Source: Jiangella mangrovi
Lineage (GTDB): Bacteria; Actinomycetota; Actinomycetes; Jiangellales; Jiangellaceae
Direction of reading: 5' to 3'
Assembly: GCF_014204975.1 (NCBI RefSeq)
Contig: NZ_JACHMM010000001.1
Span: 1,116,001 to 1,180,000 of the forward strand
DNA length: 64,000 nucleotides
Shown piece by piece: positions 1-8,189 of this stretch. Each line of letters starts with the position of its first letter. Within the stretch, counting starts at the first letter, position 1. Made by a program: the position numbers and the translations under genes. The notes under the pieces are model-generated. The model was not told the DNA's origin, made no database searches, and saw only the letters and a list, made by a program, of their open reading frames with translations.

Positions 1-268
1 CTGCCTCGACGGCGACCTCGAGCGTGCCGGCCGGCGCGGTGGCATCGAAGAACCCGGCCCACGCGGCGCCGACACCGGCGAGCGGGTCGAGATCGTGCAC
101 GACATAGGCCGCGTGCGACTGCGCGGCCGCCTCGCGGACCCGCACGCCGTCGCCGTCGTCACCCGTGCGAGCCACCGCCCGCACGTTCGCCAGCCCGTCG
201 AGCCCGGCCACGATGCGGCCCGCCTGCTCGCCGACGATCACGACGACGGTGCTGTTCGGTCGCGCCAC
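1..268 (-). CDS. Hypothetical protein, partial (3' end off the left edge)
   Basis: The first 89 residues of a gene that runs off the left edge, from a GTG at 268. The visible part has a hydrophobic strand (VVVIVG, followed by EQAGRIV) and then alanine-rich sequence, which looks like the start of an alpha/beta fold. I do not recognise a family. It is divergent from the YciI-family gene at 309 with 40 bp between the starts, so the two promoters must lie close together or overlap. Confidence 0.5.
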   Translation of the reverse strand, partial: MARPNSTVVVIVGEQAGRIVAGLDGLANVRAVARTGDDGDGVRVREAAAQSHAAYVVHDLDPLAGVGAAWAGFFDATAPAGTLEVAVEA

Positions 269-308
269 GGGTTCCAGCCTAGTGGCGCTGCGCCCTAAGC
301 TGCCGCTC

Positions 309-668
309 GTGAAGTACATGATGCTGATCTACGGCAGCGACGAGACGTGGCAGCGCATCTACGACGGCGACAAGGCCGGCGCCGCGCACATGCGGGCCCA
401 CCGCGAGCTGACCGAGAAGCTGGTCGCGTCGGGGGAGTACGTCGCGTCGCAGGGGCTCACCGTCGAGGCGGCCCGGACCGTCCGGGTGCGCGACGGCGTC
501 CCCGCGGTGACCGACGGGCCGTTCGGCGAGGCGAAGGAGGTGCTCGCCGGCTTCTACCTGGTCGACTGCGCGAGCGACGAGCGGGCGACGGAGATCGCGG
601 CGCTCATCCCCGAGGCCGCGCTGGACCTCGTCGAGGTGCGCCGGGTCATCGACCCTGCCGACATGTGA
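309..668 (+). CDS. YciI/DGPF-domain protein
   Basis: A 119-residue protein of the YCII/DGPF family, which adopts a small ferredoxin-like fold. It opens KYMMLIYGSD and carries the family signature DGPFGEAKE near residue 68, followed by the strand GFYLVDC. Family members are often encoded beside ECF41/42-type sigma factors, but no sigma factor lies here, so this copy is an orphan; another copy with its sigma factor lies at 27142. The GTG at 309 is chosen because the family begins at KYM; an in-frame start at 165 would overlap the divergent upstream gene. The biochemical role of this family is not established. Confidence 0.85.
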   Translation: MKYMMLIYGSDETWQRIYDGDKAGAAHMRAHRELTEKLVASGEYVASQGLTVEAARTVRVRDGVPAVTDGPFGEAKEVLAGFYLVDCASDERATEIAALIPEAALDLVEVRRVIDPADM

Positions 669-684
669 CCCTGCGGGTCCAGAC

Positions 685-1461
685 TCAGGCCGGCGCCTCG
701 GGGTCGAGCCCCAGCGCCGCGCGCCCGCCGTCGACCGGCACCGTCGCGCCGTTGACGAACGAGGCGTCGTCGGAGAGCAGGTGCGCCACGACGGACGCCA
801 CCTCGCCGACCCGGCCGACCCGCCCGACCGGGTGCAGCTGACGCAGCTGCGCCTCGACCTCGGCGGCCGCCTCAGGGGAGAGACCGGCGAGGTAGCTGTC
901 GTAGCGCTCGGTGGCGATGGACCCCAGCGCGACGGCATTGACGCGGACGCCGCGCGCGCCGTACTCGACCGCGAGCGCCCTGGTCAGGCCCTCGACCGCC
1001 GCCTTGGCCGTGGCGTACGGCAGTGACCCCGGCACCGCCCGCTGCGCCTGGTGCGACGACACGTTGACGATGGCCCCGCCCTGACCGTGCGCCAGGAACC
1101 GGCGGACCGCCGTCGTGCAGCCCACCACCACCGGGTCGAGGTTCAGCGCGATGAGCCGGGACGTCTCGGCCGCGTCGGTGGAGTCCACGGACGCGTCGCG
1201 GAAGACCGCCGCGTTGTTGACCCAGCCGGCCAGCGGGGCGGCGGACTCGGCGAGGTCGGCGGCGTGCCAGGCGACGCCGTCGTCGGCCGCGCTGCCCGCC
1301 ACCGCCAGGGCGCGCTTGCCGGCCGGATGGTCGCGCAACCAGGCGAGCGCCGTCGGGTCGAGGTCGAGCGCCACCACCGTGCCACCGGCCTCGAGCAGCC
1401 GTTCCACGACGGCACGGCCCACGCCGCGGCCGCCGCCCGTCACCACATACGAGCGGTCCAT
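685..1461 (-). CDS. SDR family NAD(P)-dependent oxidoreductase
   Basis: A 258-residue classical short-chain dehydrogenase/reductase. The nucleotide-binding motif TGGGRGVG is at residues 8-15, NNAA at 82-85, and the catalytic Ser136, Tyr149 and Lys153 (YATAK) are all present. The C-terminal segment FVNGATVPVDGG is typical of the family. The ATG at 1461 puts the first strand directly at the N-terminus; a GTG at 1470 is an in-frame alternative. It is the last gene of an apparent three-gene operon with the Ddn-like protein and the FAD oxidoreductase. The substrate cannot be told from sequence. Confidence 0.88.
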   Translation of the reverse strand: MDRSYVVTGGGRGVGRAVVERLLEAGGTVVALDLDPTALAWLRDHPAGKRALAVAGSAADDGVAWHAADLAESAAPLAGWVNNAAVFRDASVDSTDAAETSRLIALNLDPVVVGCTTAVRRFLAHGQGGAIVNVSSHQAQRAVPGSLPYATAKAAVEGLTRALAVEYGARGVRVNAVALGSIATERYDSYLAGLSPEAAAEVEAQLRQLHPVGRVGRVGEVASVVAHLLSDDASFVNGATVPVDGGRAALGLDPEAPA

Positions 1462-1480
1462 GCCCTCCACCCTGCCACGG

Positions 1481-1906
1481 TCACGGCGACGGCGGCTCCA
1501 GGAACACGACCGGGATGACGCGGTCGGTGTTGGACTCGTAGAGGCGGTAGCCCTTGTACGCGGCGAGCACGCGCGGCCACCACACCGCGCGTTCCTCCGG
1601 GTCCGCCGTCCGGGCCCGGGCCGGCCAACGCCGCCCGCGCACCTGCACCGTCACGTCCGGGTGCGCGACGAGGTTCGTGTACCACTGCGGGTGCCGCGGC
1701 CGGCCGCCCCACGACGCGATCACCACCAGCCGCTCGTCGTCGTGCAGGTAGAGCAGCGGGACGGTGTGCCGCTGCCCGGTCCGCGAGCCGGTCGTGGTGA
1801 GCAGCAGCATGTCGTTGCGCACGAGCCGCCGGCCGGCCACGCCGCGGGTCGCCCGGTAGAGGGCGATGTGCAGGCGGGACAGCCGGCGGGCGGTGACGTC
1901 GCGCAC
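1481..1906 (-). CDS. Deazaflavin (F420)-dependent nitroreductase family protein
   Basis: A 141-residue protein resembling the Ddn family (PF04075), a split-barrel fold that in actinobacteria uses reduced coenzyme F420. Seen in sequence: LLLTTTGSRTGQ near residues 34-45, VVIASWGGRPRHPQWYTNL near 61-79, then an Ala/Arg-rich stretch and LAAYKGYRLYES, all typical of the family. It starts with GTG, 13 bp after the stop of the FAD oxidoreductase, and is followed by the SDR gene. The three are probably co-transcribed and could form a small redox unit, but the substrate is unknown. Confidence 0.85.
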   Translation of the reverse strand: MRDVTARRLSRLHIALYRATRGVAGRRLVRNDMLLLTTTGSRTGQRHTVPLLYLHDDERLVVIASWGGRPRHPQWYTNLVAHPDVTVQVRGRRWPARARTADPEERAVWWPRVLAAYKGYRLYESNTDRVIPVVFLEPPSP

Positions 1907-1919
1907 GGCGGGCCGCGGC

Positions 1920-3152
1920 CTAGGAGCCCAAGACGTCCTCGAGCGGGACGCCGGTGTCGGTGAGCCGCGCGACGTCGACCGGTTCGCCGGAGCGGATCAG
2001 TGCCTTGATCGGCTCGCCGACGTCCCACACGTTGACGTTCATGCCGGCGACCACCCGGCCGTCGCGCAGCCAGAAGGAGACGAACTCGCGGGCCTCGACG
2101 TCGCCGCGGTAGACGACGTCGTCGTAGTCGTCCTGCCGCACCAGGCCGTGGAACTCCATGCCGAGGTCGTACTGGTCGGTGAAGAAGTACGGCAGCTCGT
2201 CGTAGACGGCGTCGCCGCCCAGCATGGTCGACGCCGCGACCGCCGGCTGGTTCAGCGCGTTGGCCCAATGCTCGACCCGGATGCCCGGCCCCAGCAGCGG
2301 ATGGTCGGCCTCGGCGATGTCACCGGCGACGACGATGTCGGGGTCGCTGGACTGAAGCCGCGCGTCGGTGACGACACCCGAGCGCACCCGCAGCCCGGCA
2401 CCGGCCGCCAGTTGCAGGTTCGGCGCCGCCCCGATGCCGACCACGACCGCGTCGGCCTCGAGCCGGGTGCCGTCGGCGAGCACCGCACCGCTGACGCCGT
2501 CGGCGCCCACCGTGAACCGCTCGACCCCGCTGCGCATGCGCATCCTGACGCCGTGCTCGGTGTGCAACGTGGCGAAGACCGTGGCCAGCTCGGGCCCCAG
2601 CGGGCCGATGAGCGGCAGCTCCTGCGACTCGACGACGGTGACCTCGACGCCGGCCTCGCGCGCGGCCGCGGTGATCTCGAGACCGATCCAGCCGCCGCCC
2701 ACGACGAGCAGTCGCTGGATCGAGGCGAGCGTCGCCTTGATGGCGTCGGAGTCGGGCAGTTTGCGCAGGTAGTGCACGCCGTCGGCGTCGGCGCCCGGCA
2801 GCGTGAGCCGGCGCGGGCTGGACCCGGTGGCCAGCAGCAGCTTGCCGTAGCGGACGGTGCCGCCGTCGTCCTGGACGACGGTGTGCGTGCGGGGGTCGAT
2901 CTCGATGACACGCGTGCCCAGCCGCAGGTCGACGTCGTGCTCGGCGTACCAGCCCTCGTCGTGCACGAACGCGGCGTCGCGCTCGGCCTTGCCGAGGAGG
3001 TAGTCCTTGGAGAGCGGCGGCCGCTCGTACGGGCGGTCCGGCTCGTCGCCGATGAGCACCAGCGGACCGGTGTATCCCTGGTCGCGCAGGGCCTCGGCGC
3101 CCTTGGCACCGGCGAGGCCGGCTCCGACGATGACGAATGGCTGCTCGGTCAC
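1920..3152 (-). CDS. NAD(P)/FAD-dependent oxidoreductase (ferredoxin reductase-like)
   Basis: A 410-residue two-dinucleotide-fold flavoprotein of the rubredoxin/putidaredoxin reductase type. The FAD site is VIVGAGLAGAKGAE at residues 7-20, the NAD(P) site is LLVVGGGWIGLE near 150, and the second FAD motif DIVVAGDIAEA is near 270. No redox-active CxxC is visible, consistent with an electron-transfer reductase and not a thioredoxin-type enzyme. It starts with GTG and is first in an operon with the Ddn-like and SDR genes. No ferredoxin or oxygenase gene is adjacent, so its partner is unknown. Confidence 0.87.
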   Translation of the reverse strand: MTEQPFVIVGAGLAGAKGAEALRDQGYTGPLVLIGDEPDRPYERPPLSKDYLLGKAERDAAFVHDEGWYAEHDVDLRLGTRVIEIDPRTHTVVQDDGGTVRYGKLLLATGSSPRRLTLPGADADGVHYLRKLPDSDAIKATLASIQRLLVVGGGWIGLEITAAAREAGVEVTVVESQELPLIGPLGPELATVFATLHTEHGVRMRMRSGVERFTVGADGVSGAVLADGTRLEADAVVVGIGAAPNLQLAAGAGLRVRSGVVTDARLQSSDPDIVVAGDIAEADHPLLGPGIRVEHWANALNQPAVAASTMLGGDAVYDELPYFFTDQYDLGMEFHGLVRQDDYDDVVYRGDVEAREFVSFWLRDGRVVAGMNVNVWDVGEPIKALIRSGEPVDVARLTDTGVPLEDVLGS

Positions 3153-3243
3153 GGCCCCACGCTAACGCGCCCGGTGCGGGGCGGCGGGGTCGAGGGCGAT
3201 AATCCGCCAGTGGTTGTCGGACCTGGCTGGTTGGATGCGGTCC

Positions 3244-4071
3244 ATGACGTCTTTGCGTGACAGCGCCGCCGCCTTCGCCGCCCTGCACCGGCCCGGAACC
3301 CCGCTCCTGCTGCCCAACGCCTGGGACCCGCTCAGCGCCTGCATCGTCGAGGCCGCCGGAGCCCCCGCGGTCGCCACCACCAGTGCCGGCGTGGCCTGGG
3401 CCCTCGGCGCGGCCGACGGCGACCAGATCGACCGCGACAGCGTGCTGGCGCTGACCGCACGGGTCGTGGCGGCGGTGGGCGTGCCGGTCACGGCCGACCT
3501 CGAGAGCGGCTTCGGAGCCACGGCGGCGGAGGTCGGGGTGACGGTGCAGGGCGTGCTGGCGGCGGGGGCGGTCGGGGCGAACATCGAGGACGTCCACCCG
3601 TCCGACCCGTCGGCGTTGCGCGCGCCGGAGGAGCAGGCCGAGCGGCTGGCGGCGGCGCGTGCGGCCGCCGACGCCGCCGGCGTGCCGTTCTACGTCAACG
3701 CGCGCATCGACACCTACCTGCGCGCCGTGGGCGACCCGGCCGGGCGGTTCGACGACGCCGTCGCCCGGGCCCGGGCCTACCTCCAGGCCGGCGCATCCGG
3801 CATCTTCGTCCCCGGCGTCGTCGACGTGCCGACGGTCACGCGGCTCGCCGCGGCGATCGATGGGCCGCTCAACGTCCTGGCCGGGCCGAGCGCCCCGCCG
3901 GTCGCCGAGTTCGCGGCCGCCGGGGTCGCCCGCATCAGCCTCGGCTCGTCGGTCGCCGCGGCCGCCTACGCGGTCGCCCAACGCGCGGCGAAGGAACTGT
4001 TCGAGCAGGGCACCTACACCGCCATCGAGGGAGGGCTCGCCTATGGCGACCTCAACACGCTGATGTCCTGA
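3244..4071 (+). CDS. Isocitrate lyase/phosphoenolpyruvate mutase family protein
   Basis: A 275-residue TIM-barrel enzyme of the PEP mutase/isocitrate lyase superfamily. It begins with the family pattern LLPNAWDPLSA (residues about 21-31) and has the metal-binding strand ADLESGFG near residue 85, NIEDV near 118 and ARIDTY near 154. The Lys-Lys-Cys-Gly-His loop of true isocitrate lyases is absent. Members cleave or form C-C or C-P bonds in 2-oxoacids (for example 2-methylisocitrate or oxaloacetate), but the substrate here is uncertain. The ATG at 3244 is chosen; ATG 3235 and TTG 3214 are also in frame. A hairpin follows at 4137. Confidence 0.85.
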   Translation: MTSLRDSAAAFAALHRPGTPLLLPNAWDPLSACIVEAAGAPAVATTSAGVAWALGAADGDQIDRDSVLALTARVVAAVGVPVTADLESGFGATAAEVGVTVQGVLAAGAVGANIEDVHPSDPSALRAPEEQAERLAAARAAADAAGVPFYVNARIDTYLRAVGDPAGRFDDAVARARAYLQAGASGIFVPGVVDVPTVTRLAAAIDGPLNVLAGPSAPPVAEFAAAGVARISLGSSVAAAAYAVAQRAAKELFEQGTYTAIEGGLAYGDLNTLMS

Positions 4072-4136
4072 CACCGGGCGACGCGCGACCGCGGGCGCGG
4101 CTCGGGCGGCTTCGGTGTGGCGTCGCTGCACCGACT

Positions 4137-4176
4137 GGGTGGCGTCGCTGCCGTCAGGACGACAGCGACGCCACCC
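4137..4176. terminator. Hairpin between convergent genes, with a duplicated left arm
   Basis: A perfect 14-bp inverted repeat, GGGTGGCGTCGCTG at 4137-4150 with CAGCGACGCCACCC at 4163-4176, separated by 12 nt. It lies between the convergent genes ending at 4071 and 4236 and probably acts as a shared terminator. Most of the left arm is repeated just upstream (TGTGGCGTCGCTG, near 4116-4128), so either copy could pair with the right arm. There is no clear U-tract. Confidence 0.6.
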
Positions 4177-4235
4177 GGTCTTCGCAGCGTTCGCCCGCCA
4201 GTCGACGCTCCGGGCCGGGAGCAAGACCCGTCGCG

Positions 4236-5054
4236 TCAGCGGCGGTACAGAACCGGGTTGAGCGGGCTGGCCGCGACCTCGCCGGGCCGGACCCCGGGCA
4301 GCGACGCGGCCAGGTTGCCCACCTGGTGCTCGTTGACCGGCTCGGCGGCGACCATGTCCGCGTCGATGTAGATGACCGTCATCACCCGGCGCGGATCGGC
4401 CGCCGTGTTCGGGCCGGCGTGGTGGAAGGTCCAGCCCAGGTGGAAGCTGGCGTCGCCGAGCGCGAACGGCTCGTTCACGACGGGCAGGTCCTGCTCGGCC
4501 AGCGCCACCTGCAGCGCGGCCTCGGACTCGTCGCTGATCGGCAGGTCGCGGCCGTACTCGAACCGGTGGCTGCCGGCGGCGAACTCCAGCGGTCCCATCT
4601 CCAGCGGGGTCTCCTGCAGGGGCAGCCAGATCGTGCAGCAGCGGTCGTTCGCCAGTGGCCAGTAGTACTGGTCGGCGTGCCAGGGCGTGATCCCGCCGCC
4701 GGGCTCCTTGTACAGCGCCTGGTCGTGGTACAGCCGCACACCGTCGACCCCCAGCAGCTCCGCGGCGATCCGGGCCAGCCGGCGCGAGTACACCAGCTCA
4801 CGCACCCGCTCGCTGTGCTGCCAGAGGTTGCCGACCTGCAGGAACGCCTTGTTGTAGGTGGATCCCTCGGCCATCGGCAGGTGCATGGTGTTCAGCTCGA
4901 TCACCTTCGCGGTGATCTCGGGCTCGTAGCCGGCGACGACGGACGGATCGAGCACGCCGCCGAGCTGGACGAAGCCGTCGCGCTCGAACGCGGCGATCCG
5001 CTCCGGCGCGAGGTCGTAGGGGGTGTCGAGGGCGGTCGGCGTAGTCGTGGTCAT
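4236..5054 (-). CDS. Phytanoyl-CoA dioxygenase (PhyH) family protein
   Basis: A 272-residue Fe(II)/2-oxoglutarate-dependent oxygenase. The metal ligands are visible as the HxD pair H126 and D128 (WHADQYYW) and a distal histidine at 211 or 212 in HHAGPN; RVMTVIYID near 225 probably includes the Arg that binds 2-oxoglutarate. The start has a strong AGGAGG Shine-Dalgarno sequence. It is divergent from the AraC-type regulator at 5225 across 170 bp, an arrangement that suggests the regulator controls it. The substrate is not predictable; family members hydroxylate lipids, amino acids and natural products. Confidence 0.88.
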   Translation of the reverse strand: MTTTTPTALDTPYDLAPERIAAFERDGFVQLGGVLDPSVVAGYEPEITAKVIELNTMHLPMAEGSTYNKAFLQVGNLWQHSERVRELVYSRRLARIAAELLGVDGVRLYHDQALYKEPGGGITPWHADQYYWPLANDRCCTIWLPLQETPLEMGPLEFAAGSHRFEYGRDLPISDESEAALQVALAEQDLPVVNEPFALGDASFHLGWTFHHAGPNTAADPRRVMTVIYIDADMVAAEPVNEHQVGNLAASLPGVRPGEVAASPLNPVLYRR

Positions 5055-5224
5055 CGGTCCTCCTGGGACGGGTGGTGACGGGGGTGGTCACGGCTGGGCG
5101 CCCACGTCCATGCTGCGGGCGCCGCCCCATCGGCCACCACGCCGGCGATGACGACTTCCGGTACTCTCCTGACCTCTTCACCGCGTCGAGGCGCTCCTAC
5201 GCGGCTGCCCCGTATCGTCGGGGC

Positions 5225-6070
5225 ATGCGCCCGGCCCTCGAGCACGTCGGCACGACGGGAGGGCTGTCGTGGAAGCGGCACCTGTTCCGCAGCCGCGCGT
5301 TCGCGTTCAGCTGGCACTTCCACCCCGAGGTCGAGCTGACGCTGATCACCGCGGGCACCGGGACGCGCTACGCGGGCGACAGCATCGAGCCGTACGAGCC
5401 GGGCCAGCTCACCCTCCTCGGCGCCGGTGTGCCGCACGCCTTCGTGTCGGCGGCGCCGGGACGGCACGAGGCGGTCGTGGTGCACTTTCGGCCGGACTTC
5501 CTGGGCCCCGGACTGTTCGACGCGGCGGAGTTCGCCGGGGCCGGGCGCCTGATCGCCTCCGCCGGACGCGGGCTGGAGCTGCCCGCGCCGCCGCCGATGG
5601 TCACCCGGCTCACCGAGCTGACCACCCGGACCGGCGCCGACGGCACGCTCGGCCTGCTCGACGCCCTGGTCAGGCTGGCCGACGGCGCACCGGGGCGGCC
5701 ACTGGCCGGCGCCGGCTACCGGCCGCCCGGCCGGGCGAACGGCCGTCGCATGGACGACGTCTTCGGCCATCTGCACGCCCACTACGCCGAGCCGATCGCC
5801 GTCGACGACGTCGCCGCGGTCGCGCACCTCTCCCCGACGGCGTTCAGCCGGTTCTTCCGCCGCGCCACCGGCCGCACGTTCACCGCCTACCTCACCGAGC
5901 TGCGCGTCGGCGCCGCGTGCCGGCTGCTGTCCGAGACCGACCGCGCGATCTCCGACATCGCCGCGACCTGCGGGTTCGGCAACCTCTCGAACTTCAACCG
6001 GCGCTTCCGCGAGCTCAAGGCCATGACGCCGCGCGAGTACCGCGCCCGCTTCGCCGACGGCGGCGGCTGA
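5225..6070 (+). CDS. AraC family transcriptional regulator with cupin sensor domain
   Basis: A 281-residue regulator. The N-terminal half is a cupin-type sensor (FHPEVELTLITAGTGTR near residues 33-49; LTLLGAGVPH near 61-70). The C-terminal hundred residues form the double helix-turn-helix of AraC proteins, ending with the typical ISDIAATCGFGNLSNFNRRF and a PREYR tail. The ATG at 5225 starts just before the cupin; the upstream extension to 5072 has no conserved character. It is divergent from the PhyH dioxygenase, its most likely target. Confidence 0.87.
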   Translation: MRPALEHVGTTGGLSWKRHLFRSRAFAFSWHFHPEVELTLITAGTGTRYAGDSIEPYEPGQLTLLGAGVPHAFVSAAPGRHEAVVVHFRPDFLGPGLFDAAEFAGAGRLIASAGRGLELPAPPPMVTRLTELTTRTGADGTLGLLDALVRLADGAPGRPLAGAGYRPPGRANGRRMDDVFGHLHAHYAEPIAVDDVAAVAHLSPTAFSRFFRRATGRTFTAYLTELRVGAACRLLSETDRAISDIAATCGFGNLSNFNRRFRELKAMTPREYRARFADGGG

Positions 6071-6108
6071 CGGCGGCGGCTGTCGGAGCCGAGTGGCAGA
6101 GTGGAGGT

Positions 6109-6792
6109 ATGTACCGCGAACGCCCCTCGCGCATCCCGCACGCGGTGGTCTGGTCGTCGACGGTGCGCTCGGCCGAGTCGCACCGGGTACTCCCCGACGG
6201 CTGCCTCGACCTGCTCTGGTCGAACGGCCGGCTGACGGTCGCCGGGCCCGACACCGTCGCGCACATCGCGTCGTGGCGGCCGGGCACGCCGTTCGTGGGG
6301 CTGCGCTTGGCGAGTGGGGCGGGGCCGCGGGTGCTGGGCCTGCCCGCGCACGAGCTGCGCGACCAGCGGGTGCGCCTCGACGAGCTCTGGCCGGCCGCGC
6401 AGGTGCGCCGGCTGACCGAGCGGCTGGCCGAGGCGTCCGATCCCGGCGGCCTGCTCGAGGCGGTCGCCCAGGGCCGGCTGGCCGCGGCGGCGCCGGCCGA
6501 TCCCGTCGTCGAGCGGGTGGCCGAACGGCTGGGCCAGGGGTCCACGGTCGGCGAGGTCGCCGACGAGGTCGGGCTGAGCCCCCGGCAGCTGCACCGCCGC
6601 AGCCTCGACGCGTTCGGGTACGGGCCGAAGACGCTGGCCCGCATCCTGCGGCTGCACCGCGCGCTCGAACTCGGGCGCTCCGGCACGGCCGCGGCCGAGG
6701 CCGCCTACGCGGCCGGGTACGCCGACCAGGCGCACCTCTCACGCGAGGTGCGGTCGCTGACCGGCGTCACCCTGACCACCCTGGTGGCCTGA
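6109..6792 (+). CDS. Helix-turn-helix (AraC-type) transcriptional regulator
   Basis: A 227-residue protein with the DUF6597/AraC layout. The N-terminal part contains SHRVLPDGCLDLLW and a GLRLASG...LGLPAHELRDQRV region, a common N-terminal sensor in AraC-like proteins. The C-terminal part is an AraC-type HTH (VGEVADEVGLSPRQLHRR, then AAYAAGYADQAHLSREV). The ATG at 6109 has a GGAGG Shine-Dalgarno sequence. It lies 38 bp after the other AraC gene on the same strand and may be co-transcribed. The ligand is unknown. Confidence 0.85.
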   Translation: MYRERPSRIPHAVVWSSTVRSAESHRVLPDGCLDLLWSNGRLTVAGPDTVAHIASWRPGTPFVGLRLASGAGPRVLGLPAHELRDQRVRLDELWPAAQVRRLTERLAEASDPGGLLEAVAQGRLAAAAPADPVVERVAERLGQGSTVGEVADEVGLSPRQLHRRSLDAFGYGPKTLARILRLHRALELGRSGTAAAEAAYAAGYADQAHLSREVRSLTGVTLTTLVA

Positions 6793-6808
6793 CCCACGGC
6801 AAAGCGCG

Positions 6809-7207
6809 TCAGCTCGCCGGCAGCGCCGCATACAGGTCGACGCCGTTGCCGTCCGGGCCGAGCACCACGGCGTAGCGCTGCCCCCAGAACGCGTCCCACG
6901 GCGCGAGGTGCGACTCGTACCCGGCGGCGGTGAGCTTCTCGTACAGCTCGTCGACCCCGGCCGGGTCGCCGCAGTCGAACGCGAGGTTGGCGCCGCTCTC
7001 CTCGGGCGGCGTGAAGCCGGGGTCGAACGAGGCGATGGTCGCGTGGGTGTCGAGCAGGAGCTTGACCCCCGGCGCGAGCTCGATCTCGACGTGCGGCGCG
7101 TCCTCGGCGCCGTCCGGGACGTCCAGTCCGAGGGCGCGGTAGAACTCCAGCGAGCGTGCCATGTCGGCGACGGGGAACCCGATGGCGGCGAAACGTGGCT
7201 GTGTCAT
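6809..7207 (-). CDS. VOC family protein (glyoxalase-like)
   Basis: A 132-residue single-domain vicinal-oxygen-chelate protein with the beta-alpha-beta-beta-beta pattern. It opens FAAIGFPVADMARSLEFYRA and ends with the family signature VVLGPDGNGVDLYA, whose acidic position is Asp instead of the usual Glu. The ATG at 7207 defines the domain boundary; further upstream the frame is only a shadow. It is convergent with the AraC-type gene ending at 6792 and divergent from the YjbR-like gene at 7274. The function could be lyase, dioxygenase or binding/resistance protein. Confidence 0.82.
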   Translation of the reverse strand: MTQPRFAAIGFPVADMARSLEFYRALGLDVPDGAEDAPHVEIELAPGVKLLLDTHATIASFDPGFTPPEESGANLAFDCGDPAGVDELYEKLTAAGYESHLAPWDAFWGQRYAVVLGPDGNGVDLYAALPAS

Positions 7208-7273
7208 GCCACCGACGCTACGGCCCGGCGCGCACGCCGTCTTGAAGGAATCGGACGCCGCTACGCTGAGGTC

Positions 7274-7651
7274 GTGGCGCACCCGCGGATGTACAGCGAC
7301 GACGACCCGTACCTCGCTGACCTGCGCGCGGCGTGCCTGCGCTTCCCCGAGGCGGTCGAGGTCGAGGCGTGGGGCCGGCCGACGTTCCGCGCGGGGAAGA
7401 AGATGTTCGCCGTCTTCGAGGGCAACGACGACCACCCGTTCGCCGTCATCGTCAAGCCCGACCCCTCCGACCGCCCGGCGCTGCTGCAGGAGCCACGGTT
7501 CTACGTGCCCGCCTACTACGGCCCCAGCGGCTGGCTGGCGTTCGACCTCACCGCCGCCGAGGTCGACTGGGCCGAGGTCGGCGAGCTGCTGGACGGCTCC
7601 TACCGGCAGGTCGCGCTCAAGCGGATGCTGAAGGCGCTGGACGCTGGCTGA
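7274..7651 (+). CDS. MmcQ/YjbR family DNA-binding protein
   Basis: A 125-residue protein of the YjbR/CyaY-like fold. It shows the family features FPEAVEVEAWGRPTFR at about residues 23-38, KKMFAVF at 41-47, the strand FAVIVKPDP and a C-terminal LLDGSYRQVALKR. Such proteins are called putative DNA-binding proteins from structure only. The GTG at 7274 is the chosen start; an ATG five codons later is possible. It is divergent from the VOC gene and 31 bp ahead of the antiporter regulatory subunit. Confidence 0.82.
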   Translation: MAHPRMYSDDDPYLADLRAACLRFPEAVEVEAWGRPTFRAGKKMFAVFEGNDDHPFAVIVKPDPSDRPALLQEPRFYVPAYYGPSGWLAFDLTAAEVDWAEVGELLDGSYRQVALKRMLKALDAG

Positions 7652-7682
7652 TCCGCGTCGCGGCGGAGGTACTGTCGAAGGC

Positions 7683-8174
7683 GTGGCAGTACGTATCGAG
7701 CAGGTCGACCTGCCGGGCATCGGGGTGCGGCACGACGTGCTCACCGAGACCGGCCGCCGCGTCAGTGTCCTGACCCACCGCTCCGGCGAGCGCACGCTCG
7801 CGGTGTTCGAGGTGGACGATCCCGACTCCTGCCGCGACCCGGTCACCCTCACCGACGACGAGGCCGAGGCGCTGGCCGAGCTGCTCGGCGCGTCGGTCAT
7901 GCTCGGGCAGCTCTCGGCGCTGCGCGAGGCCGCGGGCGTGTACACCGAGCAGATCGTCATCGCGGCCGACTCCCCGTTCGTCGACCGGCGACTCGGCGAC
8001 ACCCGGGCCCGCACGCGCACCGGCGCGTCCATCGTGGCGCTGCTGCGCGACGGCAGCGTGGTCCCGTCGCCCGGGCCCGAGACGCGGCTGCAAGCCGGTG
8101 ACAACGTGGTCGCGGTCGGCACCCGCACCGGTCTGGACTCCTTGACGCGGATCATCGCCGACGGCGCGAACTGA
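7683..8174 (+). CDS. TrkA-C (RCK_C) domain protein, antiporter regulatory subunit (KhtT-like)
   Basis: A 163-residue cytosolic protein. The N-terminal half (VRIEQVDLPGIGVRHDVLT) matches the KhtT-type N-domain, and the C-terminal half is an RCK_C fold with ALLRDGSVVPSPG, then RLQAGDNVVAVGT. In Bacillus KhtT/KhtU the RCK_C subunit gates a K+/H+ antiporter in response to nucleotides and pH. The next gene, 15 bp downstream, encodes a CPA2 antiporter, which supports the same two-component arrangement. The start is GTG. Confidence 0.87.
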   Translation: MAVRIEQVDLPGIGVRHDVLTETGRRVSVLTHRSGERTLAVFEVDDPDSCRDPVTLTDDEAEALAELLGASVMLGQLSALREAAGVYTEQIVIAADSPFVDRRLGDTRARTRTGASIVALLRDGSVVPSPGPETRLQAGDNVVAVGTRTGLDSLTRIIADGAN

Positions 8175-8189
8175 CCGCCCGCTGCCCCC